A stretch of DNA of 64,000 bases from Bacteroidales bacterium (lineage in GTDB: Bacteria > Bacteroidota > Bacteroidia > Bacteroidales > UBA932): assembly GCA_017471045.1 (NCBI GenBank), contig JAFUWZ010000018.1, forward strand, positions 1 to 64,000, read 5' to 3'. The position numbers and the translations under genes were made by a program. The notes under the pieces were generated by a model that ran no database searches, was not told the DNA's origin, and saw only the letters and a program-made list of their open reading frames with translations. Below are positions 51,479 to 60,816 of the stretch, one piece after another. Position 1 is the first letter of the stretch. Every line of letters begins with the position of its first letter.

Positions 51479-53973
51479 AACGAAACTGCCTGCCTGTCAT
51501 GGACAAATCCGAAAATAATATGGCTGATCATATAGAGGTACGGGGCGCAAGCGCCAACAATCTCAAACACATTGACGTAGATATCCCGCTCGGGAAAATT
51601 GTGGGCATCGCGGGCGTGTCCGGCTCCGGGAAGTCCTCACTGGCCCTCGGCGTGCTGTATGCCGAAGGCTCGCGCCGCTATCTCGAGTCCCTGTCCACCT
51701 ATACGCGCCGCCGGATGACGCAGGCCTCGCGGGCGCTGGCTGACGATGTACGCTATGTCCCCGCCGCCCTGGCGCTTCACCAGCGGCCTGGCGTTCCGGG
51801 CATCCGGAGCACTTTCGGAACCCTGTCGGAGCTGCTGAACAGCCTGCGCCTGATGTTCTCCCGTCTGGCCAGCCATCGGTGTCCCAACGGTCATTACCTG
51901 GAGCCCACCCTGGACGTGGCGGCCGAACAGCCCATTTTCTGCCCCGTCTGCGGCGAAAGGGTCTATGCCCCCGGAGCCGAGCAACTGGCTTTCAACAGCG
52001 AAGGCGCCTGCCGCCGCTGCTCCGGAACCGGCATCGTCCGCACCGTCGATGAATCCAAGCTCGTGCCCAATGAGAACCTCACCATCGACGAAGGAGCTGT
52101 CCTTCCCTGGGGCACGCTGATGTGGTCGCTGATGAAAGATATCGCCCGCGAAATGGGTGTGCGTACCGATGTGCCTTTCAAGGATTTAACCCCAGAAGAG
52201 AAGGAAATCGTCTATCACGGACCGGCCGAAAAGCGGCATTTCCTCTATAAAAACGAAAAGACCAATAGCTTCGCCGAGATGGATTTCACTTACTACAGCG
52301 CTGTCTATAGCGTGGAAAACGCGCTTGCGAAAGTCAAGGACGAGAGCGGGATGAAACGTGTGGAGAAGTTCCTCCGGGAAGACATCTGCCCGGATTGCAG
52401 CGGGACGCGCCTGTCGGAAGCCGCCCGGGCCCCGCTGCTGCGGGGAATCAACCTCGCGGATGCCTGCAAAATGACGCTCGCCGAGCTGATTGAATGGGTC
52501 CGGGGCGTGCCGGCTTCCTTGCCGGAGCCTATGCGCCCCATGGGCGAGCGGATCTGCGAATCGTTCCACGATACGGCCCGCCGCCTCGTGGATTTAGGAC
52601 TGTCTTACCTCACGCTGGACCGCGCTGCAGCCACGCTTTCCACCGGAGAGCGCCAGCGGGTGCAGCTCTCAAGGGCCGTGCGCAACCGGACAACGGGGGT
52701 CCTGTACGTCCTGGACGAGCCGTCCATCGGTCTGCATCCCGTGAACCTGGAAGGGCTCACGGGCGTGATGGACGACCTTGTCGCCGACGGCAATACGGTC
52801 GTACTCGTGGACCATGACACACAAGTGCTCAACCATTCGGACTGGATCATCGAACTGGGCCCGGAAGCCGGGACCAAAGGCGGAACCATCATCGCCCAAG
52901 GCACAGTCGCACAATTGGAGAAAAACCCCGCCTCCCGCATCGGGCCCTACCTGCACGGCAGGCTGAAGCCTGCGCCCCGGCAGGATGACCTCTTCGCGCT
53001 TGGGAGCATCTGCATGAGCACCGGAGCCATCCACACGGTGCAGCCCCTTCAGGTCGCTTTCCCGAAAGGACGCTTGTCGGTGGTCACCGGCGTCTCCGGC
53101 TCGGGCAAGACCACAATGGTCCTGGAAAGCCTGATCCCCGGACTCAGAGCCGCTGTCGCCGGAGAGGGGCTTCCTGCGCACGTAATTGACCTAAAGGCGA
53201 ATGGGATAAGCCAGGTAAAACTCATCGACGCGACCCCCATCGGCATCAACGTCCGCTCCACGGTGGCGACCTATGCCAATATCCATGATGAACTGCGAAA
53301 GGTCTATGCCCGGGAGCAGGCGGCAAAGGATGGCGGATGGAAAGCCGGAGATTTTTCCTACAATACCGGACGACTGCGCTGCTCCACCTGCGACGGCACG
53401 GGCAGCATCAGCCTGGACGTACAGTTTCTCCCTGACGTGGATATACCCTGCCCTGACTGCCACGGTTCGCGCTATGGACGCGAGGCCTTCGGGATCCGGC
53501 GAAAAGGAAGACTGTCGCTGCCACAACTGATGGCCCTGTCCGTGGATGAGGCGCTGGAAGAGTGCGCCGACCTTTCTATTGTGCGCAACCGCCTGCAAGT
53601 GCTTCATGACCTGGGGCTTGGCTATCTCACGCTGGGAGAAGCGACACCCATGCTGTCGGGCGGTGAAGCCCAGCGGCTCAAACTTGCCAGCGAGATGGGA
53701 CGGGGCCAGGAGGACAGCCTATTTGTCTTCGACGAGCCCACGATCGGCCTGCATCCGCTTGATGTACGGACGCTGTTGGGCGTCTTCCGTACCCTTATCG
53801 GCAGCGGTGCCACGGTCATCGTGATTGAGCACGATCTGGACCTAATCCGCAGCGCGGACTATATTGTCGATATGGGTCCGGGCGGCGGTGTGCAGGGTGG
53901 CCGCATCGTTGCAACCGGCGCACCCGAAGAGGTCGCGGCCAACAGCGACAGCATCACCGGAAAGTACCTGTAA
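51475..53973 (+). CDS. UvrA-like ABC excinuclease paralogue (UvrA2 type)
   Basis: An 832-residue twin-ATPase protein of the UvrA family, shorter than UvrA (about 940), as in the UvrA2/drug-resistance group. The first Walker A GVSGSGKSSLA is at residues 47-57, the second GVSGSGKTTMV near 540; both signature loops (LSTGERQRVQLSRA and LSGGEAQRLKLASEMG) and zinc-finger CxxC pairs (CPVCG, CRRCSGTG, CSTCDGTG, CPDCHG) are visible. The DNA-binding insertion domain seems reduced. It should take part in damage recognition or export-independent resistance; the exact role is unknown. Confidence 0.85.
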   Translation: MKRNCLPVMDKSENNMADHIEVRGASANNLKHIDVDIPLGKIVGIAGVSGSGKSSLALGVLYAEGSRRYLESLSTYTRRRMTQASRALADDVRYVPAALALHQRPGVPGIRSTFGTLSELLNSLRLMFSRLASHRCPNGHYLEPTLDVAAEQPIFCPVCGERVYAPGAEQLAFNSEGACRRCSGTGIVRTVDESKLVPNENLTIDEGAVLPWGTLMWSLMKDIAREMGVRTDVPFKDLTPEEKEIVYHGPAEKRHFLYKNEKTNSFAEMDFTYYSAVYSVENALAKVKDESGMKRVEKFLREDICPDCSGTRLSEAARAPLLRGINLADACKMTLAELIEWVRGVPASLPEPMRPMGERICESFHDTARRLVDLGLSYLTLDRAAATLSTGERQRVQLSRAVRNRTTGVLYVLDEPSIGLHPVNLEGLTGVMDDLVADGNTVVLVDHDTQVLNHSDWIIELGPEAGTKGGTIIAQGTVAQLEKNPASRIGPYLHGRLKPAPRQDDLFALGSICMSTGAIHTVQPLQVAFPKGRLSVVTGVSGSGKTTMVLESLIPGLRAAVAGEGLPAHVIDLKANGISQVKLIDATPIGINVRSTVATYANIHDELRKVYAREQAAKDGGWKAGDFSYNTGRLRCSTCDGTGSISLDVQFLPDVDIPCPDCHGSRYGREAFGIRRKGRLSLPQLMALSVDEALEECADLSIVRNRLQVLHDLGLGYLTLGEATPMLSGGEAQRLKLASEMGRGQEDSLFVFDEPTIGLHPLDVRTLLGVFRTLIGSGATVIVIEHDLDLIRSADYIVDMGPGGGVQGGRIVATGAPEEVAANSDSITGKYL

Positions 53974-53999
53974 CCGGCGTACAGGCTCCAGCCCCCGCT

Positions 54000-54494
54000 C
54001 TATGCATCGGCAAACACTTTGCCATCTTCAAGGACAACTTGGAGTGTCGTATATTCGCTGTGGAAATCGTGCTCCAGACGGTCGAGGTAGCGACGGCTTT
54101 CCCACTGGCACATGGGCAAATCGTGGAGCAGGCAGTTGCCGCAGGTTTCCGGAGTCGTCGCCGGCACCTCTTCCTGGTCAAGGATCCACTTGAGGCACTC
54201 CACGGCCAGGGCCCGCATATCCTCGACGGTATAGGTCCCCGTCATAATGATATACATCCCCGTCAGGCATCCCATGGGACCTACATATACGACATCGTCC
54301 TTGGCCTGGCTGTTGCGGAACCAGGTCGCCATCAGGTGTTCCAGACTGTGCATGGCGGCCGGTGCGACGGCCGGCTCCCGGTTGGGTTCCGTGATCCGCA
54401 AGTCAAATGTGGTGAATCCCCGGTCCCGACGTGAGACATAGATACCCGGTTTGAGACGGGTGTGGTCTATGGTAAAACTCTGTATAACTTCCAT
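54000..54494 (-). CDS. luxS: S-ribosylhomocysteine lyase (AI-2 synthesis)
   Basis: Cleaves S-ribosylhomocysteine to homocysteine and DPD, the precursor of AI-2. The 164-residue protein has the zinc site HSLEH (His49, Glu52, His53), the catalytic Cys76 in PMGCLTGMY, and a late CGNCLLHDLP giving the third zinc Cys. The ATG at 54494 is chosen because the conserved N-terminus EVIQSFTIDHTRLKPG begins there. Convergent with the UvrA-like gene. Confidence 0.95.
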   Translation of the reverse strand: MEVIQSFTIDHTRLKPGIYVSRRDRGFTTFDLRITEPNREPAVAPAAMHSLEHLMATWFRNSQAKDDVVYVGPMGCLTGMYIIMTGTYTVEDMRALAVECLKWILDQEEVPATTPETCGNCLLHDLPMCQWESRRYLDRLEHDFHSEYTTLQVVLEDGKVFADA

Positions 54495-54523
54495 AAGGCA
54501 ATAATAAAGACGAGATGGGAAGA

Positions 54524-56806
54524 CTAACGGGGCTCGCAAGCCCGTTCAGCCCCATAGTTCCGGCCCCGGGAGATCGTCAAGGTCCGTTCCGTTTGCGCCC
54601 GCCCGGCTTCCGCGCCGAAACAGACGCGATACTGACCTTTGGCCACCTCCCAGCGGGACAAGTCCGAACGGAACGAGGCCAAGTCGCGGACCGGGAAAGA
54701 GAACGAGAGCGTCTCACATTCGCCCGGAGCAAGCAGGCGTGTCTTGGCGAAATCCTTCAACTCGCGTTCCGGCTTCTCCGCGAAACTGCCGAGCGGAGCC
54801 GAGACATAGACGCCGACGGCCTCCTTGCCGGCAACGCTGCCGGTATTGGTGACGGTCACGGACGCCAGGACCCGGTCTCCCTGGACCCGGACCGAAGCGT
54901 CTGAATAGGCGAAGGACGTATAACTGAGGCCGAAACCAAAAGGATATGCGACTTCCCGACCGGCGGTCAGGAAATGGCGATACCCCACGAAAATATCCTC
55001 CGTATAGTCCGTATAAGCCAGGTTCTTCAAAGGAAGAGCGCGCCGCTCCGGATGGACGACACTCTCGTTGGCTTTGCCGCTGATGAAATTGTAGGGGAAA
55101 TCTTCCGCCCCGGCGATGTCGAAATAATCCAGCGGGAAGGTCATCGGCAGTCGTCCGGAAGGATTGACGGCGCCCGTCAGCACATCCACGATGGAATGGC
55201 CTCCTTCTTCACCCGGCAGCCAGGCGCACAAGATGGCATCCGGCAGATAACTCCAGGACGCGGTCTCGACCGGCCCGCAGATGTTCAGCACGACGACGAC
55301 CTTCTTGCCCGCAGCGTGGAACACTTCACAGACGTTCTCCACCAGCAAGACTTCATTCTCCTGCAGGAGGAAATCCCGGTTCAGGATCCGGTCCCGCGCC
55401 TCACCGGAAGTACGCCCCAGGGTGATCATAGCCATATCCGAACGCTTTTCCGCCGACTCGATCAAGCCGCGAGTGATCTCCAGCTCCGGCGTCTGGGCCT
55501 TACCGACATGGACATGGACCTTGTGGTTGAGCGCGATGTCAGCATCGGCGAAAGCCGCATATCCCGCATACAAGCGGTCCAGATCCGCATCCGTGCCGAA
55601 TCCCGCCTCCCGCAGCGCATCATCCAACTGGGAAAGACCCCGGCAGCTGACATAGGCCGCCCCGTTGCCACCGGGAATCAGATCATAGGAATGAACGCCG
55701 AACAGCGCCGCCCGGCAAGGAGACAAGGGCAGGGTGGACTGGTTCTTGAGAAGCACCATTCCCTCCGCTGCCGTAGCACGCACCAGGGCGGCATGTCCCT
55801 CCAGATCAGGCTGCAGGGAGGCTTTGTGTCCCCGGAAGGCGGGTGTCTTGACGATCAGTTTGAGCACCTGGGCCGCCGCCCGGTCCAGATCGGCCATCTC
55901 AAGCGTCCCGTCCCCCAGGCTGACCAGGATGTGATCCGTCTGGTTTCGGGCTCCGCCCATAAAGAGATCAGTGCCGGCATGGAGCTGCTTCGGCGTATTC
56001 CGCTTCCCGGTCCAGTCGGTAACGACCAGACCCTGATAGCCGAAGTCCTTGCGCAGGATCTGCGTCAGGAGACCGTAACTCTCCTGCGTATACTCGCCGT
56101 TCAACAGGTTGTACGAGGCCATTACGGTCCAGGGCTCAGACTCCCGCAGGCAGATCTCAAAGCCACGGGTGTACAACTCGCGAAGCGCGCGTGTACTCAT
56201 CCGCGAATCCCCGTCCAGGCGGTTGGTCTCCTGACTGTTGGCCGCGAAATGCTTGGCCGAAGTGCCAACTCCGACGGATTGCAGGCCGTTGATATAAGCC
56301 GCGGCAATCCGCCCGCTCAGGACGGGATCCTCGGAGAAATACTCGAAGTTGCGACCGTTCAGCGGATTACGGAGCAGGTTCATGCCGGGTCCGAGCAGCA
56401 CGTCCGCTCCCATGTCCAGCGCTTCTTCACCAATCCCCTGCCCCACCCGGGCGGCCACGGTCCGGTCCCAGGAAGCCGCCGTCAGCAGGCCGGTCGGAAA
56501 ACAGGTCGTGAAATGGGACGTCCCATCGTGCCAGTCCGACTCAAGCCGCACGCCGCTCGGCCCGTCCATCATGACGATCGAAGGGATCCCGTATTCCGGC
56601 ATCGGAAAAGTCAGTCCGGCCGTCCCGGGCAGACCCGGATCATATCCGGCGTAGGCATTGTTGTAGCCCACGACCAGACAGGCCTTTTCCTCCGGAGACA
56701 TCGCCCGGATGATCTCCGGAATATTATCTTCGCGCAAGCGGGGCTGCGCAGACAAAACGGCCGCGGCAGCCAGGCCGCCGACCAGCAAAAGAAAACACTT
56801 CTTCAT
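54524..56806 (-). CDS. GH3 beta-glucosidase-type glycosidase
   Basis: A 760-residue exported GH3 enzyme. Signal peptide MKKCFLLLVGGLAAAAVLSAQ; the N-terminal TIM-barrel has AKHFAANSQE (Lys185-His186) and the nucleophile Asp264 in VVTDW; the C-terminal half has the alpha/beta sandwich and ends with the fibronectin-III-like FGFGLSYTSFAYS region. The substrate is probably a beta-glucan or xylan oligosaccharide. It is transcribed leftwards alone, head-to-head with the CotH-type gene. Confidence 0.9.
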   Translation of the reverse strand: MKKCFLLLVGGLAAAAVLSAQPRLREDNIPEIIRAMSPEEKACLVVGYNNAYAGYDPGLPGTAGLTFPMPEYGIPSIVMMDGPSGVRLESDWHDGTSHFTTCFPTGLLTAASWDRTVAARVGQGIGEEALDMGADVLLGPGMNLLRNPLNGRNFEYFSEDPVLSGRIAAAYINGLQSVGVGTSAKHFAANSQETNRLDGDSRMSTRALRELYTRGFEICLRESEPWTVMASYNLLNGEYTQESYGLLTQILRKDFGYQGLVVTDWTGKRNTPKQLHAGTDLFMGGARNQTDHILVSLGDGTLEMADLDRAAAQVLKLIVKTPAFRGHKASLQPDLEGHAALVRATAAEGMVLLKNQSTLPLSPCRAALFGVHSYDLIPGGNGAAYVSCRGLSQLDDALREAGFGTDADLDRLYAGYAAFADADIALNHKVHVHVGKAQTPELEITRGLIESAEKRSDMAMITLGRTSGEARDRILNRDFLLQENEVLLVENVCEVFHAAGKKVVVVLNICGPVETASWSYLPDAILCAWLPGEEGGHSIVDVLTGAVNPSGRLPMTFPLDYFDIAGAEDFPYNFISGKANESVVHPERRALPLKNLAYTDYTEDIFVGYRHFLTAGREVAYPFGFGLSYTSFAYSDASVRVQGDRVLASVTVTNTGSVAGKEAVGVYVSAPLGSFAEKPERELKDFAKTRLLAPGECETLSFSFPVRDLASFRSDLSRWEVAKGQYRVCFGAEAGRAQTERTLTISRGRNYGAERACEPR

Positions 56807-56891
56807 GACCTGTATTAAGATTTAACAGACAAAAATAGGCGTTTCCGATAAGAAACAAAAAGAATACTTCCCGAGAATGGCTGATAATTGT

Positions 56892-56899
56892 TAATTTTG
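56892..56899 (+). promoter_or_regulatory. Predicted -7 element of CotH-type gene
   Basis: TAATTTTG ends six nt before the ATG at 56906, which would make the mRNA leaderless. No good -33 element is visible at the usual distance. Confidence 0.5.
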
Positions 56900-56905
56900 C
56901 AGGCT

Positions 56906-58600
56906 ATGAAAATAATAACCTTCCGCTCCATACTCCCGCTCCTGATCTCTTTCTTGATCCTGTCCATCGCTCTCCCGGCCTGCCAGCCCGACATCATCAT
57001 CGAGGAAGAACCCGATATTCCGGTCAAGGGAATCTCCCTCCGCCCTTTGGAACTGACGCTGGAACCGGGCCAGACAAGCCAGCTCCAGCTGACCGTCCTC
57101 CCGGACAACGCCACCGACCCCACCGTACGTTGGACGACGGACAACCGTGCCGTAGCGACCGTCCAAGAAGGGCTGGTCACCGCGCTTGCAAGCGGGAAAG
57201 CACAGATCACGGCGATCTCCAACGACGGAGGATTCCGGGCCGTCTGCTTTCTGACCGTACCTGGTGACGAACCTGCACCGGAGCCGGAACCGCAACCCTC
57301 GGACCGCTGGGCGGATACCGGCGCGGATGTACCGGCCTGGCCCGGCTACAACAAAGTCGGCCGGATCGAGGATTTCCCCGCCATTTACATCACGTCGGAC
57401 GACGGACAGCGCGTCACTTCCAAGACCAGCTACAAAGGCGGCACGATCCGCTTCTGCGACCCGGCCAAGATGTACTCCGACGTGACCGAAGTCCCTGCCG
57501 GGAAGATGCAGATCCGCGGCCGCGGCAACACGACCTGGGACGACTACAAATGGACCAAACCATCTTACCGCATCAAACTGGATGTCCACTCGAAAGTTTT
57601 CGGCATGAAAGGGGACAAAGACTGGATCCTCCTTGCCGACCATGGAGACCCGACCTTGCTGCGCACGGCGGTCGCCTTGCGGATTTCCCGCCTCGTCTCA
57701 ATGCCCTGGACGCCCAAATACAGGATGGCGGAAGTCTATTTCAACGGTTCCTACCAGGGCCTCTATTACCTGGTCGAGCACAAGGAAGCGGACCGGGACA
57801 ACAAGATCCCCATCACGCCGGTTGCCGCCGGACAGACGGACGGCGGCTATCTGCTCGAACTGGACGGGAAGGATGACAACGACCGCTATTTCCGTTCCGG
57901 CCATTTCTACAAGAAAATCAAATACAAGGACCCGGACGAACCGGATGCAGCCCAGCAGAAGTATATCCAGGACTGTTTCAACCAGGTGGAGCAGAAACTG
58001 CAGGAACGCGCCTTCACGGGTGACGACAGCTACCGGGCCTACATCGAGCTGGACTCCTGGATCCAAAATTACATCGTGCATGAAGTCACGATGAACATCG
58101 ACGGCAACATGCGCCTGTCCACCTATTTCGCCAAGGACAAGGATACCCAGCTCTTCATGCCGATGGTCTGGGACTTCGACCGGGCCTTCGGCGGTGCCGA
58201 CTACATGCAGTCGGAATTCAACGTACCTCAAACCTGGCCCTACGGGTGGTTCGTGCGCCTGCGGGGCGGAGAGCCCGGTTATGACAACGGGTATTGGTAC
58301 GGCTACCGGGCGACCTGGTACCAGTACATGTTTGAGGATCCGGTCTTCGTCGCCCGCCTGCAGGAACGCTGGGCCCTCTATAAACCCCGCCTGGACAGAA
58401 TCCCCGAGTTCATTGACAAGATGCTGGAATACAACGCCCTGGCCTACAAGCACAACCAGGACCAGTTCCGGCTGAAAGACCAGCCTTCAGCCGCCGCCCG
58501 GCTCCGTAGCGACTACATCCTGCGCATTGCCTGGCTCGACCAGAACATCCGCGCCCTCCAGCCCCAGCGCTACAACGCAAGCACTGGCCAATATCAATGA
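56906..58600 (+). CDS. CotH-kinase-domain lipoprotein with Big_2-type Ig domain
   Basis: A 564-residue lipoprotein (signal ending IALPAC, Cys26). Residues about 45-125 form a bacterial Ig-like (Big_2) domain (LELTLEPGQTSQLQLTVLPDNAT), followed by a proline/glutamate-rich linker and a CotH-type atypical protein kinase domain (about 180-560) with MQIRGRGNTTWDDYKW, LYYLVEHKEAD, and the catalytic-site VWDFDRAFGG. CotH proteins phosphorylate surface proteins; here the lipoprotein anchor places it in the envelope. The next operon (58676) has its own promoter. Confidence 0.85.
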   Translation: MKIITFRSILPLLISFLILSIALPACQPDIIIEEEPDIPVKGISLRPLELTLEPGQTSQLQLTVLPDNATDPTVRWTTDNRAVATVQEGLVTALASGKAQITAISNDGGFRAVCFLTVPGDEPAPEPEPQPSDRWADTGADVPAWPGYNKVGRIEDFPAIYITSDDGQRVTSKTSYKGGTIRFCDPAKMYSDVTEVPAGKMQIRGRGNTTWDDYKWTKPSYRIKLDVHSKVFGMKGDKDWILLADHGDPTLLRTAVALRISRLVSMPWTPKYRMAEVYFNGSYQGLYYLVEHKEADRDNKIPITPVAAGQTDGGYLLELDGKDDNDRYFRSGHFYKKIKYKDPDEPDAAQQKYIQDCFNQVEQKLQERAFTGDDSYRAYIELDSWIQNYIVHEVTMNIDGNMRLSTYFAKDKDTQLFMPMVWDFDRAFGGADYMQSEFNVPQTWPYGWFVRLRGGEPGYDNGYWYGYRATWYQYMFEDPVFVARLQERWALYKPRLDRIPEFIDKMLEYNALAYKHNQDQFRLKDQPSAAARLRSDYILRIAWLDQNIRALQPQRYNASTGQYQ

Positions 58601-58632
58601 TTTGCGATTCTATTCCAGATTTCATAATTTTG
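58601..58632 (+). promoter_or_regulatory. Predicted promoter for peptide-fimbrillin-M64 operon
   Basis: TTTG 58601-58604, spacer 20, TAATTTTG 58625-58632: near-perfect match to the Bacteroidota vegetative consensus, about 44 nt before the peptide ATG. Confidence 0.7.
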
Positions 58633-58675
58633 TATCTTGGTTTTTGGATTGATTGGAAATTACACTATTTATATC

Positions 58676-58852
58676 ATGAAAATGGCTTACACTAAACAAC
58701 TTAGCGCCCCCCCCCAGAACGATGGGGCGTATTTTGCGCCAGCCGTGAGGCTGATCAAAATTGAAGCACACCGGCGCATCTGTGATGTTTCTCCCAATGC
58801 CAGCCCTGATCTTGAGTGGGGTGGCGACTATGACCAAGAACCCGAAGATTAA
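58676..58852 (+). CDS. Short acidic-tailed peptide upstream of fimbrillin-like lipoprotein (58 aa)
   Basis: A 58-residue peptide beginning MKMAYTKQLSAPPQNDGAYF, containing FAPAVRLIKIEAHRRICDVS and ending in the acidic WGGDYDQEPED. It shares with the peptide at 14470 a basic start with Tyr-x-Lys, FAP, EA followed by [VI]C and Ser, and a DY-acidic tail. No signal peptide. It directly precedes a fimbrillin-like lipoprotein; the AAAGGAGG sequence at 58851-58858 overlaps its stop codon and is a strong Shine-Dalgarno site for that gene. Function unknown. Confidence 0.7.
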   Translation: MKMAYTKQLSAPPQNDGAYFAPAVRLIKIEAHRRICDVSPNASPDLEWGGDYDQEPED

Positions 58853-58858
58853 AGGAGG
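58851..58858 (+). promoter_or_regulatory. Strong Shine-Dalgarno sequence before fimbrillin-like gene
   Basis: AAAGGAGG with eight nt to the ATG at 58867. Bacteroidota genes generally lack such sites, so a full consensus here is unusual; it overlaps the stop codon of the peptide gene. Confidence 0.7.
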
Positions 58859-58866
58859 ACATCACC

Positions 58867-60816
58867 ATGAGACATCATCTTCATTTCGCGCTGGCCATTC
58901 TGGCAGCCGCCTTCACTGGATGTTCTATCCACGACATGGCTCCCGAGTTACAATCCGGGGAAAAAACCATCACTCTCAAAGCTTGTATCGCCGATACTGA
59001 ACCCTTGACCCGCCTTTCCCTTGAAGAAGGAGAGGAAGGCATCGCCGTCAATTTTACCACAGATGATTTCATCTATGTTTTCGATGCTGACGGCAATATG
59101 ACTGAATTCTCGGTCACGGAGGTCGACGAAAACGGTATCGCCACCTTCTCCGGAGCGCCTGAGAACGAGATCGCCGAAGGTTCTCCGATCACGGCCGTCG
59201 TCAAGAACGGCGCCATCACCGTCAAAGGAACGACCCTCACACTCAACCTGCAGAACCAGACCGGAACGATGGCCAATGCCGGCGCTCATACACTGCTCTA
59301 CGCCTCGGGTATTTATTCCGAGACGGGCGTTTCTTTGGTCTTTGAGCACAAGACCTCCGTCCTGAAGTTGACGCTCTCCCTGCCGGAGGCAGAAACGGCG
59401 ACGTCTGTCAATGCCTTTTACCTTTTTACCGTTCCCGATCGTGCAACGGTGACGGACCAAGGCGGCGATCAGTTTAACTACTATAACTTCGCCAGCATCG
59501 ATGCCTTGACCGGAGAAACCACGCTTGGAGCGAACGGAAGCGCCTGGATCAACTGGACCACGGCAGCGCCCGTCACGGACCACAAGGTCACCCTGTACCT
59601 CAGCGTACCTGCCGTCGACCTGAAAAACGCTGCCCTCCAATGTACTCCCAACAGCGATGCCCAGAAACGCTATTTCTGGAATCTCGCCGGCTCCTCTCCG
59701 CTGAAGATCGATGCAGGTAAAGCCTACAAGATCACCCGGACCCAGACCCAGTTTGCCCCTTCTGCTGCCGGCAAGACCTTCTTCTACAGCGATGAGGCAC
59801 AGACGATTGATTTCGGCCTCCCGCAGGGCGCCATCGTAACATACGAGACATCCACCGGTGACTGGCTCACCAAAGAAACGGACGAAAACGGCAACATGCG
59901 GATCCGCATGACGGCCAACACAACCGGTTCTCCTCGCGAATCAACCCTCACCTTCAAAGTCTTCGGTGCATTCTGCAAATACAGCGTCACTCAGGCTGAC
60001 GCTTCTGACTTTGCCGGCGACTGGACTTTGAATGCGAAGGAGTTTTTGGCTACAACGACGACTAAATCTATAACTGAGGAGAGTTCTCGTTTCTTTGATG
60101 GTTCCTGGGCAACCACATCGACCAATGCCAAATCCATCTCCACCTCTGTTACATATTTAGACAATCAAAGTGCAGTCACAGGACGCGTAAGCAACACAAC
60201 ATTTTCGAATGCCACAAAAGGTGATTATCAAAGGATAAATAACCTCTCAATTTCTGGCATTTATCGGAATATCGAGCTAAAGTCTTCCGTTGAGATTGAT
60301 TACGATTCAAATTCAGCTAGCTATGGGCTCTTCCTGGATATGAACACGGTTCAAGCCATTGACGGCGGAACCTACGACGGAGAATATGCCACATTCGCGC
60401 CTGAGTTATACTACGCCTCGGGAACTTATGCAAACAAATGGGAGTTTGGCGCGGGAAGCCTCGGAGCTCCCAACAAGATTTGGTGGATGGGGACGATCTC
60501 CGTTTCCGGGAACACCACAACTATCAAGTTTGGATACTTAACTCATTATCTTACAACCGGAACATCTTTCTCTCTTAAAATTGGCGGGCTCCAACTTGAT
60601 CGGTTTAATAGCCCGAAACCCGAGGCTGCAAGTTTAATTCGAACGAAGAAGGCTTCTTCGGGTAATAATACTTTCGGTTATGGCGCTGCGTATGCACAAA
60701 TTCTTCAAGCTAACTACAACAATAATACGGCTAATGGCTTGATCCTTACCAAAACCGCAGCATCAGCCAGCGCCGCCGACATCAACGTTCCTGCCATCGA
60801 AAACACAAACTGGTAA
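58867..60816 (+). CDS. Fimbrillin-like lipoprotein with BACON-like domain
   Basis: A 649-residue lipoprotein: signal ending AAAFTGC (Cys19), an N-terminal fimbrillin-like domain (TITLKACIADTEPLTRLSL ... DDFIYVFDADG), a BACON-like domain (about residues 310-380, GDWLTKETDENGNMRIR ... GSPRESTLTFKV), and a C-terminal beta domain of unknown type (DFAGDWTLNAKEFLATT to the end). DNA for the last domain (about 60020-60740) is more A+T-rich than the rest. It ends with TAATG overlap into the M64 gene, so both surface proteins are co-translated. Confidence 0.78.
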   Translation: MRHHLHFALAILAAAFTGCSIHDMAPELQSGEKTITLKACIADTEPLTRLSLEEGEEGIAVNFTTDDFIYVFDADGNMTEFSVTEVDENGIATFSGAPENEIAEGSPITAVVKNGAITVKGTTLTLNLQNQTGTMANAGAHTLLYASGIYSETGVSLVFEHKTSVLKLTLSLPEAETATSVNAFYLFTVPDRATVTDQGGDQFNYYNFASIDALTGETTLGANGSAWINWTTAAPVTDHKVTLYLSVPAVDLKNAALQCTPNSDAQKRYFWNLAGSSPLKIDAGKAYKITRTQTQFAPSAAGKTFFYSDEAQTIDFGLPQGAIVTYETSTGDWLTKETDENGNMRIRMTANTTGSPRESTLTFKVFGAFCKYSVTQADASDFAGDWTLNAKEFLATTTTKSITEESSRFFDGSWATTSTNAKSISTSVTYLDNQSAVTGRVSNTTFSNATKGDYQRINNLSISGIYRNIELKSSVEIDYDSNSASYGLFLDMNTVQAIDGGTYDGEYATFAPELYYASGTYANKWEFGAGSLGAPNKIWWMGTISVSGNTTTIKFGYLTHYLTTGTSFSLKIGGLQLDRFNSPKPEAASLIRTKKASSGNNTFGYGAAYAQILQANYNNNTANGLILTKTAASASAADINVPAIENTNW

